Shown piece by piece: positions 30,895 through 43,326 of a DNA stretch of 64,000 bases. Each line of letters begins with the position of its first letter. Positions within the stretch are counted from its first letter, which is position 1. Below the pieces are notes generated by a model, which saw only the letters and a list, made by a program, of their open reading frames with translations, made no database searches and had not been told where the DNA came from. Made by a program: the position numbers and the translations under genes. The stretch covers positions 12,503,001 to 12,567,000 of the forward strand of contig NC_091106.1 in NCBI RefSeq assembly GCF_024713975.1, given 5' to 3'. This stretch comes from Paralichthys olivaceus (Eukaryota > Chordata > Actinopteri > Pleuronectiformes > Paralichthyidae).

Positions 30895-33800
30895 GTGGGG
30901 ATGCCCGATCCACTGGTACCACCCCCGAGCGTCTACGACCTCCGCAAGGGGTCAAACCACCAAATCTCAAAGAAAAAGCACGAGATATTTTTGAATTACT
31001 TTTTTTCTGAACGTCGCAGAGACTCGGGCATTTCACACATCGTAAAGGGGAGACAGCCACGCACCCACACCAAATTTCAGCACGTTTCGAGCAAGCAGCG
31101 CAGAGTTATTCACCCTAAGGTGAATAGGGTTAGGGCTGAAATTAGGGTTAGGGTTAGGGTGAGGGTTGCAATTAGGGTTAGGGTTGCAGCCAGGGTTAGG
31201 GTTAGGGTTGGGGATGGAAACCCATTGGAGATTGAAGATTTTCTTGAATAACTTTTGTTCTGAAGGTCATAGAGACTTGGAAGTTGGTTCCAGCTGAACT
31301 AATGTGGGGATGCCCGATCCACTGGTACCACCCCCGAGCGTCTACGACCTCCGCAAGGGGTCAAACCACCAAATCTCAAAGAAAAAGTACGAGATATTTT
31401 TGAATAACTTTTTTTCTGAACGTCGCAGAGACTCGGGCATTTCACCCATCGTAAAGGGGAGACAGCCACGCACCCACACCAAATTTCAGCACGTTTCGAG
31501 CAAGCAGCGCAGAGTTATTCACCCTAAGGTGAATAGGGTTAGGGCTGAAATTAGGGTTAGGGTTAGGGTGAGGGTTGCAATTAGGGTTAGGGTTGCAGCC
31601 AGGGTTAGGGTTAGGGTTGGGGATGGAAACCCATTGGAGATTGAAGATTTTCTTGAATAACTTTTGTTCTGAAGGTCATAGAGACTTGGAAGTTGGTTCC
31701 AGCTGAACTAATGTGGGGATGCCCGATCCACTGGTACCACCCCCGAGCGTCTACGACCTCCGCAAGGGGTCAAACCACCAAATCTCAAAGAAAAAGTACG
31801 AGATATTTTTGAATAACTTTTTTTCTGAACGTCGCAGAGACTCGGGCATTTCACACATCGTAAAGGGGAGACAGCCACGCACCCACACCAAATTTCAGCA
31901 CGTTTCGAGCAAGCAGCGCAGAGTTATTCACCCTAAGGTGAATAGGGTTAGGGCTGAAATTAGGGTTAGGGTTAGGGTGAGGGTTGCAATTAGGGTTAGG
32001 GTTGCAGCCAGGGTTAGGGTTAGGGTTGGGGATGGAAACCCATTGGAGATTGAAGATTTTCTTGAATAACTTTTGTTCTGAAGGTCATAGAGACTTGGAA
32101 GTTGGTTCCAGCTGAACTAATGTGGGGATGCCCGATCCACTGGTACCACCCCCGAGCGTCTACGACCTCCGCAAGGGGTCAAACCACCAAATCTCAAAGA
32201 AAAAGCACGAGATATTTTTGAATTACTTTTTTTCTGAACGTCGCAGAGACTCGGGCATTTCACACATCGTAAAGGGGAGACAGCCACGCACCCACACCAA
32301 ATTTCAGCACGTTTCGAGCAAGCAGCGCAGAGTTATTCACCCTAAGGTGAATAGGGTTAGGGCTGAAATTAGGGTTAGGGTTAGGGTGAGGGTTGCAATT
32401 AGGGTTAGGGTTGCAGCCAGGGTTAGGGTTAGGGTTGGGGATGGAAACCCATTGGAGATTGAAGATTTTCTTGAATAACTTTTGTTCTGAAGGTCATAGA
32501 GACTTGGAAGTTGGTTCCAGCTGAACTAATGTGGGGATGCCCGATCCACTGGTACCACCCCCGAGCGTCTACGACCTCCGCAAGGGGTCAAACCACCAAA
32601 TCTCAAAGAAAAAGTACGAGATATTTTTGAATAACTTTTTTTCTGAACGTCGCAGAGACTCGGGCATTTCACACATCGTAAAGGGGAGACAGCCACGCAC
32701 CCACACCAAATTTCAGCACGTTTCGAGCAAGCAGCGCAGAGTTATTCACCCTAAGGTGAATAGGGTTAGGGCTGAAATTAGGGTTAGGGTTAGGGTGAGG
32801 GTTGCAATTAGGGTTAGGGTTGCAGCCAGGGTTAGGGTTAGGGTTGGGGATGGAAACCCATTGGAGATTGAAGATTTTCTTGAATAACTTTTGTTCTGAA
32901 GGTCATAGAGACTTGGAAGTTGGTTCCAGCTGAACTAATGTGGGGATGCCCGATCCACTGGTACCACCCCCGAGCGTCTACGACCTCCGCAAGGGGTCAA
33001 ACCACCAAATCTCAAAGAAAAAGCACGAGATATTTTTGAATTACTTTTTTTCTGAACGTCGCAGAGACTCGGGCATTTCACACATCGTAAAGGGGAGACA
33101 GCCACGCACCCACACCAAATTTCAGCACGTTTCGAGCAAGCAGCGCAGAGTTATTCACCCTAAGGTGAATAGGGTTAGGGCTGAAATTAGGGTTAGGGTT
33201 AGGGTGAGGGTTGCAATTAGGGTTAGGGTTGCAGCCAGGGTTAGGGTTAGGGTTGGGGATGGAAACCCATTGGAGATTGAAGATTTTCTTGAATAACTTT
33301 TGTTCTGAAGGTCATAGAGACTTGGAAGTTGGTTCCAGCTGAACTAATGTGGGGATGCCCGATCCACTGGTACCACCCCCGAGCGTCTACGACCTCCGCA
33401 AGGGGTCAAACCACCAAATCTCAAAGAAAAAGCACGAGATATTTTTGAATAACTTTTTTTCTGAACGTCGCAGAGACTCGGGCATTTCACACATCGTAAA
33501 GGGGAGACAGCCACGCACCCACGCCAAATTTCAGCACGTTTCGAGCAAGCAGCGCAGAGTTATTCACCCTAAGGTGAATAGGGTTAGGGCTGAAATTAGG
33601 GTTAGGGTTAGGGTGAGGGTTGCAATTAGGGTTAGGGTTGCAGCCAGGGTTAGGGTTAGGGTTGGGGATGGAAACCCATTGGAGATTGAAGATTTTCTTG
33701 AATAACTTTTGTTCTGAAGGTCATAGAGACTTGGAAGTTGGTTCCAGCTGAACTAATGTGGGGATGCCCGATCCACTGGTACCACCCCCGAGCGTCTACG

Positions 33801-35802
33801 ACCTCCGCAAGGGGTCAAACCACCAAATCTCAAAGAAAAAGCACGAGATATTTTTGAATAACTTTTTTTCTGAACGTCGCAGAGACTCGGGCATTTCACA
33901 CATCGTAAAGGGGAGACAGCCACGCACCCACACCAAATTTCAGCACGTTTCGAGCAAGCAGCGCAGAGTTATTCACCCTAAGGTGAATAGGGTTAGGGCT
34001 GAAATTAGGGTTAGGGTTAGGGTGAGGGTTGCAATTAGGGTTAGGGTTGCAGCCAGGGTTAGGGTTAGGGTTGGGGATGGAAACCCATTGGAGATTGAAG
34101 ATTTTCTTGAATAACTTTTGTTCTGAAGGTCATAGAGACTTGGAAGTTGGTTCCAGCTGAACTAATGTGGGGATGCCCGATCCACTGGTACCACCCCCGA
34201 GCGTCTACGACCTCCGCAAGGGGTCAAACCACCAAATCTCAAAGAAAAAGTACGAGATATTTTTGAATAACTTTTTTTCTGAACGTCGCAGAGACTCGGG
34301 CATTTCACACATCGTAAAGGGGAGACAGCCACGCACCCACGCCAAATTTCAGCACGTTTCGAGCAAGCAGCGCAGAGTTATTCACCCTAAGGTGAATAGG
34401 GTTAGGGCTGAAATTAGGGTTAGGGTTAGGGTGAGGGTTGCAATTAGGGTTAGGGTTGCAGCCAGGGTTAGGGTTAGGGTTGGGGATGGAAACCCATTGG
34501 AGATTGAAGATTTTCTTGAATAACTTTTGTTCTGAAGGTCATAGAGACTTGGAAGTTGGTTCCAGCTGAACTAATGTGGGGATGCCCGATCCACTGGTAC
34601 CACCCCCGAGCGTCTACGACCTCCGCAAGGGGTCAAACCACCAAATCTCAAAGAAAAAGCACGAGATATTTTTGAATAACTTTTTTTCTGAACGTCGCAG
34701 AGACTCGGGCATTTCACACATCGTAAAGGGGAGACAGCCACGCACCCACACCAAATTTCAGCACGTTTCGAGCAAGCAGCGCAGAGTTATTCACCCTAAG
34801 GTGAATAGGGTTAGGGCTGAAATTAGGGTTAGGGTTAGGGTGAGGGTTGCAATTAGGGTTAGGGTTGCAGCCAGGGTTAGGGTTAGGGTTGGGGATGGAA
34901 ACCCATTGGAGATTGAAGATTTTCTTGAATAACTTTTGTTCTGAAGGTCATAGAGACTTGGAAGTTGGTTCCAGCTGAACTAATGTGGGGATGCCCGATC
35001 CACTGGTACCACCCCCGAGCGTCTACGACCTCCGCAAGGGGTCAAACCACCAAATCTCAAAGAAAAAGTACGAGATATTTTTGAATAACTTTTTTTCTGA
35101 ACGTCGCAGAGACTCGGGCATTTCACACATCGTAAAGGGGAGACAGCCACGCACCCACACCAAATTTCAGCACGTTTCGAGCAAGCAGCGCAGAGTTATT
35201 CACCCTAAGGTGAATAGGGTTAGGGCTGAAATTAGGGTTAGGGTTAGGGTGAGGGTTGCAATTAGGGTTAGGGTTGCAGCCAGGGTTAGGGTTAGGGTTG
35301 GGGATGGAAACCCATTGGAGATTGAAGATTTTCTTGAATAACTTTTGTTCTGAAGGTCATAGAGACTTGGAAGTTGGTTCCAGCTGAACTAATGTGGGGA
35401 TGCCCGATCCACTGGTACCACCCCCGAGCGTCTACGACCTCCGCAAGGGGTCAAACCACCAAATCTCAAAGAAAAAGCACGAGATATTTTTGAATAACTT
35501 TTTTTCTGAACGTCGCAGAGACTCGGGCATTTCACACATCGTAAAGGGGAGACAGCCACGCACCCACACCAAATTTCAGCACGTTTCGAGCAAGCAGCGC
35601 AGAGTTATTCACCCTAAGGTGAATAGGGTTAGGGCTGAAATTAGGGTTAGGGTTAGGGTGAGGGTTGCAATTAGGGTTAGGGTTGCAGCCAGGGTTAGGG
35701 TTAGGGTTGGGGATGGAAACCCATTGGAGATTGAAGATTTTCTTGAATAACTTTTGTTCTGAAGGTCATAGAGACTTGGAAGTTGGTTCCAGCTGAACTA
35801 AT

Positions 35803-38800
35803 GTGGGGATGCCCGATCCACTGGTACCACCCCCGAGCGTCTACGACCTCCGCAAGGGGTCAAACCACCAAATCTCAAAGAAAAAGTACGAGATATTTTT
35901 GAATAACTTTTTTTCTGAACGTCGCAGAGACTCGGGCATTTCACACATCGTAAAGGGGAGACAGCCACGCACCCACACCAAATTTCAGCACGTTTCGAGC
36001 AAGCAGCGCAGAGTTATTCACCCTAAGGTGAATAGGGTTAGGGCTGAAATTAGGGTTAGGGTTAGGGTGAGGGTTGCAATTAGGGTTAGGGTTGCAGCCA
36101 GGGTTAGGGTTAGGGTTGGGGATGGAAACCCATTGGAGATTGAAGATTTTCTTGAATAACTTTTGTTCTGAAGGTCATAGAGACTTGGAAGTTGGTTCAA
36201 GCTGAACTAATGTGGGGATGCCCGATCCACTGGTACCACCCCCGAGCGTCTACGACCTCCGCAAGGGGTCAAACCACCAAATCTCAAAGAAAAAGCACGA
36301 GATATTTTTGAATAACTTTTTTTCTGAACGTCGCAGAGACTCGGGCATTTCACACATCGTAAAGGGGAGACAGCCACGCACCCACACCAAATTTCAGCAC
36401 GTTTCGAGCAAGCAGCGCAGAGTTATTCACCCTAAGGTGAATAGGGTTAGGGCTGAAATTAGGGTTAGGGTTAGGGTGAGGGTTGCAATTAGGGTTAGGG
36501 TTGCAGCCAGGGTTAGGGTTAGGGTTGGGGATGGAAACCCATTGGAGATTGAAGATTTTCTTGAATAACTTTTGTTCTGAAGGTCATAGAGACTTGGAAG
36601 TTGGTTCCAGCTGAACTAATGTGGGGATGCCCGATCCACTGGTACCACCCCCGAGCGTCTACGACCTCCGCAAGGGGTCAAACCACCAAATCTCAAAGAA
36701 AAAGTACGAGATATTTTTGAATAACTTTTTTTCTGAACGTCGCAGAGACTCGGGCATTTCACACATCGTAAAGGGGAGACAGCCACGCACCCACACCAAA
36801 TTTCAGCACGTTTCGAGCAAGCAGCGCAGAGTTATTCACCCTAAGGTGAATAGGGTTAGGGCTGAAATTAGGGTTAGGGTTAGGGTGAGGGTTGCAATTA
36901 GGGTTAGGGTTGCAGCCAGGGTTAGGGTTAGGGTTGGGGATGGAAACCCATTGGAGATTGAAGATTTTCTTGAATAACTTTTGTTCTGAAGGTCATAGAG
37001 ACTTGGAAGTTGGTTCCAGCTGAACTAATGTGGGGATGCCCGATCCACTGGTACCACCCCCGAGCGTCTACGACCTCCGCAAGGGGTCAAACCACCAAAT
37101 CTCAAAGAAAAAGTACGAGATATTTTTGAATTACTTTTTTTCTGAACGTCGCAGAGACTCGGGCATTTCACACATCGTAAAGGGGAGACAGCCACGCACC
37201 CACACCAAATTTCAGCACGTTTCGAGCAAGCAGCGCAGAGTTATTCACCCTAAGGTGAATAGGGTTAGGGCTGAAATTAGGGTTAGGGTTAGGGTGAGGG
37301 TTGCAATTAGGGTTAGGGTTGCAGCCAGGGTTAGGGTTAGGGTTGGGGATGGAAACCCATTGGAGATTGAAGATTTTCTTGAATAACTTTTGTTCTGAAG
37401 GTCATAGAGACTTGGAAGTTGGTTCCAGCTGAACTAATGTGGGGATGCCCGATCCACTGGTACCACCCCCGAGCGTCTACGACCTCCGCAAGGGGTCAAA
37501 CCACCAAATCTCAAAGAAAAAGTACGAGATATTTTTGAATTACTGTTTTTCTGAACGTCGCAGAGACTCGGGCATTTCACACATCGTAAAGGGGAGACAG
37601 CCACGCACCCACGCCAAATTTCAGCACGTTTCGAGCAAGCAGCGCAGAGTTATTCACCCTAAGGTGAATAGGGTTAGGGCTGAAATTAGGGTTAGGGTTA
37701 GGGTGAGGGTTGCAATTAGGGTTAGGGTTGCAGCCAGGGTTAGGGTTAGGGTTGGGGATGGAAACCCATTGGAGATTGAAGATTTTCTTGAATAACTTTT
37801 GTTCTGAAGGTCATAGAGACTTGGAAGTTGGTTCCAGCTGAACTAATGTGGGGATGCCCGATCCACTGGTACCACCCCCGAGCGTCTACGACCTCCGCAA
37901 GGGGTCAAACCACCAAATCTCAAAGAAAAAGTACGAGATATTTTTGAATAACTTTTTTTCTGAACGTCGCAGAGACTCGGGCATTTCACCCATCGTAAAG
38001 GGGAGACAGCCACGCACCCACACCAAATTTCAGCACGTTTCGAGCAAGCAGCGCAGAGTTATTCACCCTAAGGTGAATAGGGTTAGGGCTGAAATTAGGG
38101 TTAGGGTTAGGGTGAGGGTTGCAATTAGGGTTAGGGTTGCAGCCAGGGTTAGGGTTAGGGTTGGGGATGGAAACCCATTGGAGATTGAAGATTTTCTTGA
38201 ATAACTTTTGTTCTGAAGGTCATAGAGACTTGGAAGTTGGTTCCAGCTGAACTAATGTGGGGATGCCCGATCCACTGGTACCACCCCCGAGCGTCTACGA
38301 CCTCCGCAAGGGGTCAAACCACCAAATCTCAAAGAAAAAGTACGAGATATTTTTGAATAACTTTTTTTCTGAACGTCGCAGAGACTCGGGCATTTCACCC
38401 ATCGTAAAGGGGAGACAGCCACGCACCCACACCAAATTTCAGCACGTTTCGAGCAAGCAGCGCAGAGTTATTCACCCTAAGGTGAATAGGGTTAGGGCTG
38501 AAATTAGGGTTAGGGTTAGGGTGAGGGTTGCAATTAGGGTTAGGGTTGCAGCCAGGGTTAGGGTTAGGGTTGGGGATGGAAACCCATTGGAGATTGAAGA
38601 TTTTCTTGAATAACTTTTGTTCTGAAGGTCATAGAGACTTGGAAGTTGGTTCCAGCTGAACTAATGTGGGGATGCCCGATCCACTGGTACCACCCCCGAG
38701 CGTCTACGACCTCCGCAAGGGGTCAAACCACCAAATCTCAAAGAAAAAGTACGAGATATTTTTGAATAACTTTTTTTCTGAACGTCGCAGAGACTCGGGC

Positions 38801-39892
38801 ATTTCACACATCGTAAAGGGGAGACAGCCACGCACCCACACCAAATTTCAGCACGTTTCGAGCAAGCAGCGCAGAGTTATTCACCCTAAGGTGAATAGGG
38901 TTAGGGCTGAAATTAGGGTTAGGGTTAGGGTGAGGGTTGCAATTAGGGTTAGGGTTGCAGCCAGGGTTAGGGTTAGGGTTGGGGATGGAAACCCATTGGA
39001 GATTGAAGATTTTCTTGAATAACTTTTGTTCTGAAGGTCATAGAGACTTGGAAGTTGGTTCCAGCTGAACTAATGTGGGGATGCCCGATCCACTGGTACC
39101 ACCCCCGAGCGTCTACGACCTCCGCAAGGGGTCAAACCACCAAATCTCAAAGAAAAAGCACGAGATATTTTTGAATTACTTTTTTTCTGAACGTCGCAGA
39201 GACTCGGGCATTTCACACATCGTAAAGGGGAGACAGCCACGCACCCACACCAAATTTCAGCACGTTTCGAGCAAGCAGCGCAGAGTTATTCACCCTAAGG
39301 TGAATAGGGTTAGGGCTGAAATTAGGGTTAGGGTTAGGGTGAGGGTTGCAATTAGGGTTAGGGTTGCAGCCAGGGTTAGGGTTAGGGTTGGGGATGGAAA
39401 CCCATTGGAGATTGAAGATTTTCTTGAATAACTTTTGTTCTGAAGGTCATAGAGACTTGGAAGTTGGTTCCAGCTGAACTAATGTGGGGATGCCCGATCC
39501 ACTGGTACCACCCCCGAGCGTCTACGACCTCCGCAAGGGGTCAAACCACCAAATCTCAAAGAAAAAGTACGAGATATTTTTGAATAACTTTTTTTCTGAA
39601 CGTCGCAGAGACTCGGGCATTTCACACATCGTAAAGGGGAGACAGCCACGCACCCACACCAAATTTCAGCACGTTTCGAGCAAGCAGCGCAGAGTTATTC
39701 ACCCTAAGGTGAATAGGGTTAGGGCTGAAATTAGGGTTAGGGTTAGGGTGAGGGTTGCAATTAGGGTTAGGGTTGCAGCCAGGGTTAGGGTTAGGGTTGG
39801 GGATGGAAACCCATTGGAGATTGAAGATTTTCTTGAATAACTTTTGTTCTGAAGGTCATAGAGACTTGGAAGTTGGTTCCAGCTGAACTAAT
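35803..39892 (+). repeat. Higher-order block B, second copy
   Basis: Repeats the variant order of 26805-30894 over ten units. One private change was seen by eye (TACTGTTTTT in the unit starting 37439), so the duplication is recent relative to divergence between the unit variants. Confidence 0.85.
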
Positions 39893-42643
39893 GTGGGGAT
39901 GCCCGATCCACTGGTACCACCCCCGAGCGTCTACGACCTCCGCAAGGGGTCAAACCACCAAATCTCAAAGAAAAAGTACGAGATATTTTTGAATTACTTT
40001 TTTTCTGAACGTCGCAGAGACTCGGGCATTTCACACATCGTAAAGGGGAGACAGCCACGCACCCACACCAAATTTCAGCACGTTTCGAGCAAGCAGCGCA
40101 GAGTTATTCACCCTAAGGTGAATAGGGTTAGGGCTGAAATTAGGGTTAGGGTTAGGGTGAGGGTTGCAATTAGGGTTAGGGTTGCAGCCAGGGTTAGGGT
40201 TAGGGTTGGGGATGGAAACCCATTGGAGATTGAAGATTTTCTTGAATAACTTTTGTTCTGAAGGTCATAGAGACTTGGAAGTTGGTTCCAGCTGAACTAA
40301 TGTGGGGATGCCCGATCCACTGGTACCACCCCCGAGCGTCTACGACCTCCGCAAGGGGTCAAACCACCAAATCTCAAAGAAAAAGTACGAGATATTTTTG
40401 AATTACTTTTTTTCTGAACGTCGCAGAGACTCGGGCATTTCACACATCGTAAAGGGGAGACAGCCACGCACCCACGCCAAATTTCAGTACGTTTCGAGCA
40501 AGCAGCGCAGAGTTATTCACCCTAAGGTGAATAGGGTTAGGGCTGAAATTAGGGTTAGGGTTAGGGTGAGGGTTGCAATTAGGGTTAGGGTTGCAGCCAG
40601 GGTTAGGGTTAGGGTTGGGGATGGAAACCCATTGGAGATTGAAGATTTTCTTGAATAACTTTTGTTCTGAAGGTCATAGAGACTTGGAAGTTGGTTCCAG
40701 CTGAACTAATGTGGGGATGCCCGATCCACTGGTACCACCCCCGAGCGTCTACGACCTCCGCAAGGGGTCAAACCACCAAATCTCAAAGAAAAAGCACGAG
40801 ATATTTTTGAATAACTTTTTTTCTGAACGTCGCAGAGACTCGGGCATTTCACACATCGTAAAGGGGAGACAGCCACGCACCCACACCAAATTTCAGCACG
40901 TTTCGAGCAAGCAGCGCAGAGTTATTCACCCTAAGGTGAATAGGGTTAGGGCTGAAATTAGGGTTAGGGTTAGGGTGAGGGTTGCAATTAGGGTTAGGGT
41001 TGCAGCCAGGGTTAGGGTTAGGGTTGGGGATGGAAACCCATTGGAGATTGAAGATTTTCTTGAATAACTTTTGTTCTGAAGGTCATAGAGACTTGGAAGT
41101 TGGTTCCAGCTGAACTAATGTGGGGATGCCCGATCCACTGGTACCACCCCCGAGCGTCTACGACCTCCGCAAGGGGTCAAACCACCAAATCTCAAAGAAA
41201 AAGTACGAGATATTTTTGAATAACTTTTTTTCTGAACGTCGCAGAGACTCGGGCATTTCACCCATCGTAAAGGGGAGACAGCCACGCACCCACACCAAAT
41301 TTCAGCACGTTTCGAGCAAGCAGCGCAGAGTTATTCACCCTAAGGTGAATAGGGTTAGGGCTGAAATTAGGGTTAGGGTTAGGGTGAGGGTTGCAATTAG
41401 GGTTAGGGTTGCAGCCAGGGTTAGGGTTAGGGTTGGGGATGGAAACCCATTGGAGATTGAAGATTTTCTTGAATAACTTTTGTTCTGAAGGTCATAGAGA
41501 CTTGGAAGTTGGTTCCAGCTGAACTAATGTGGGGATGCCCGATCCACTGGTACCACCCCCGAGCGTCTACGACCTCCGCAAGGGGTCAAACCACCAAATC
41601 TCAAAGAAAAAGTACGAGATATTTTTGAATAACTTTTTTTCTGAACGTCGCAGAGACTCGGGCATTTCACACATCGTAAAGGGGAGACAGCCACGCACCC
41701 ACACCAAATTTCAGCACGTTTCGAGCAAGCAGCGCAGAGTTATTCACCCTAAGGTGAATAGGGTTAGGGCTGAAATTAGGGTTAGGGTTAGGGTGAGGGT
41801 TGCAATTAGGGTTAGGGTTGCAGCCAGGGTTAGGGTTAGGGTTGGGGATGGAAACCCATTGGAGATTGAAGATTTTCTTGAATAACTTTTGTTCTGAAGG
41901 TCATAGAGACTTGGAAGTTGGTTCCAGCTGAACTAATGTGGGGATGCCCGATCCACTGGTACCACCCCCGAGCGTCTACGACCTCCGCAAGGGGTCAAAC
42001 CACCAAATCTCAAAGAAAAAGTACGAGATATTTTTGAATTACTTTTTTTCTGAACGTCGCAGAGACTCGGGCATTTCACACATCGTAAAGGGGAGACAGC
42101 CACGCACCCACACCAAATTTCAGCACGTTTCGAGCAAGCAGCGCAGAGTTATTCACCCTAAGGTGAATAGGGTTAGGGCTGAAATTAGGGTTAGGGTTAG
42201 GGTGAGGGTTGCAATTAGGGTTAGGGTTGCAGCCAGGGTTAGGGTTAGGGTTGGGGATGGAAACCCATTGGAGATTGAAGATTTTCTTGAATAACTTTTG
42301 TTCTGAAGGTCATAGAGACTTGGAAGTTGGTTCCAGCTGAACTAATGTGGGGATGCCCGATCCACTGGTACCACCCCCGAGCGTCTACGACCTCCGCAAG
42401 GGGTCAAACCACCAAATCTCAAAGAAAAAGTACGAGATATTTTTGAATAACTTTTTTTCTGAACGTCGCAGAGACTCGGGCATTTCACACATCGTAAAGG
42501 GGAGACAGCCACGCACCCACACCAAATTTCAGCACGTTTCGAGCAAGCAGCGCAGAGTTATTCACCCTAAGGTGAATAGGGTTAGGGCTGAAATTAGGGT
42601 TAGGGTTAGGGTGAGGGTTGCAATTAGGGTTAGGGTTGCAGCC

Positions 42644-42712
42644 AGGGTTAGGGTTAGGGTTAGGGTTAGGGGGTTAGGGTTAGGGGTTAGGGTTAGGGTT
42701 AGGGGGTTAGGG
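42644..42712 (+). repeat. Degenerate interstitial telomeric tract at the right edge of the array
   Basis: The last unit follows the consensus to about 42660, where TTGGGG is expected, and instead continues as about ten TTAGGG-type repeats. Several have one or two extra Gs (TTAGGGG, TTAGGGGG). After 42712 the sequence is ordinary AT-rich DNA. The orientation is the same as in the units. Confidence 0.93.
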
Positions 42713-42713
42713 T

Positions 42714-43189
42714 CATAATCATTAAAATATGTCTCTTAAATTGTCTTTTTTATAGTTTTTATAAACACTAATCATCTGATATTTTACAATAACATTTTAT
42801 TCCATACAATCTTTCGTTCAAATTCAAACAATATTTTACATCCTGATAAAAACATCTCTAAACATTAGCATATTATATTATTATTATATTATATGTGTCG
42901 ACAACTTTATGCTATATATACAGTTTATATAAAATTATAAAATGATTTATAAATGGATACACATATTTGGTTAACCAAAAAACAACCACAACCCAATCTG
43001 AGATACATGTAAATGTCACTAAAGGATGATGTGAAGAGCTCACACATTAACATGTGTTCCTCATAAATTAATCTGATTACCTCACTGTAAGATAAGACAA
43101 ATATTCACACATTTTCCACCCGAAATAAAATAACGAGCTTTAAAAAAAAATGCTCGTCCCCGTCTGACTGTACCACAGAGTCTGATGTT
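42714..43189. other. AT-rich DNA between satellite and sprn
   Basis: Unique-looking AT-rich sequence with short ATTAT-type runs near 42870-42895. No gene, RNA or conserved motif recognised. Confidence 0.5.
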
Positions 43190-43326
43190 TTCTCCGTTGA
43201 GCGCGCCGCGCGTTTCCACAGTCATCCGCATGAACGAGCCTGCATCCATCGCTGGTGATACTCGCCCCTCTCCTCTCTCCTGCTTGTGCCAAAACAAAAA
43301 GAAGGACATCAACGCACGGGGACAAG
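43190..43326 (+). other. sprn: Candidate noncoding first exon and promoter area of sprn
   Basis: A locally GC- and CpG-richer stretch (GCGCGCCGCGCG near 43200) in otherwise AT-rich DNA, ending in a good splice donor (ACAAG, GTAAAT) after 43326. The coding exon of sprn begins directly after a splice acceptor (CTGCACAG before 44055), so an upstream untranslated exon must exist, as is known for Sprn. This is the best candidate by base composition and donor. The exact limits are inferred. Confidence 0.4.

Larger units (their letters stand above)
9997..42712 (+). repeat. 409-bp telomere-motif satellite array, 80 units
   Basis: Head-to-tail tandem array. The landmark GGGGATGCCCGATCC recurs every 409 bp from 10042 to 42347. 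That makes 80 units (79 spacings: 78 of 409 bp and one of 403 bp). Each unit has a roughly 300-bp non-telomeric part with about 14 CpGs and a roughly 100-bp part with eight exact TTAGGG motifs, all G-rich on the plus strand, broken up by spacers such as CTGAAA, TTGCAA and TTGCAGCCAGGG. Divergence between units is very low: most differ at none or a few positions. Units 1-34 are almost uniform; units 35-79 carry a few recurring substitutions. The left edge falls at the TCTGAAGG that opens one sub-repeat; the right edge runs straight into pure telomere-like repeats. Every unit contains a 118-codon open frame on plus, but 409 is not divisible by 3, so frames do not join; I treat it as non-coding. 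Copy number depends on assembly quality. Confidence 0.97.

Noticed and set aside
9997-42712. CRISPR-like array
   Set aside because: Repeats of 409 bp without unique spacers in a vertebrate genome; this is a satellite.
9997-42712. True chromosome end (telomere) inside the window
   Set aside because: Normal genes lie on both sides and the pure TTAGGG tract is only about 70 bp, so it is interstitial unless the assembly is wrong.
10042-42718. Eighty repeated 118-codon open frames (ending in RVRVRV-rich tails) as a tandem protein-coding gene family
   Set aside because: The RV-rich tail is simply TTAGGG translated. The unit length is not a multiple of 3, there are no gene-like signals, and variants include amino-acid changes with no sign of codon-level constraint.
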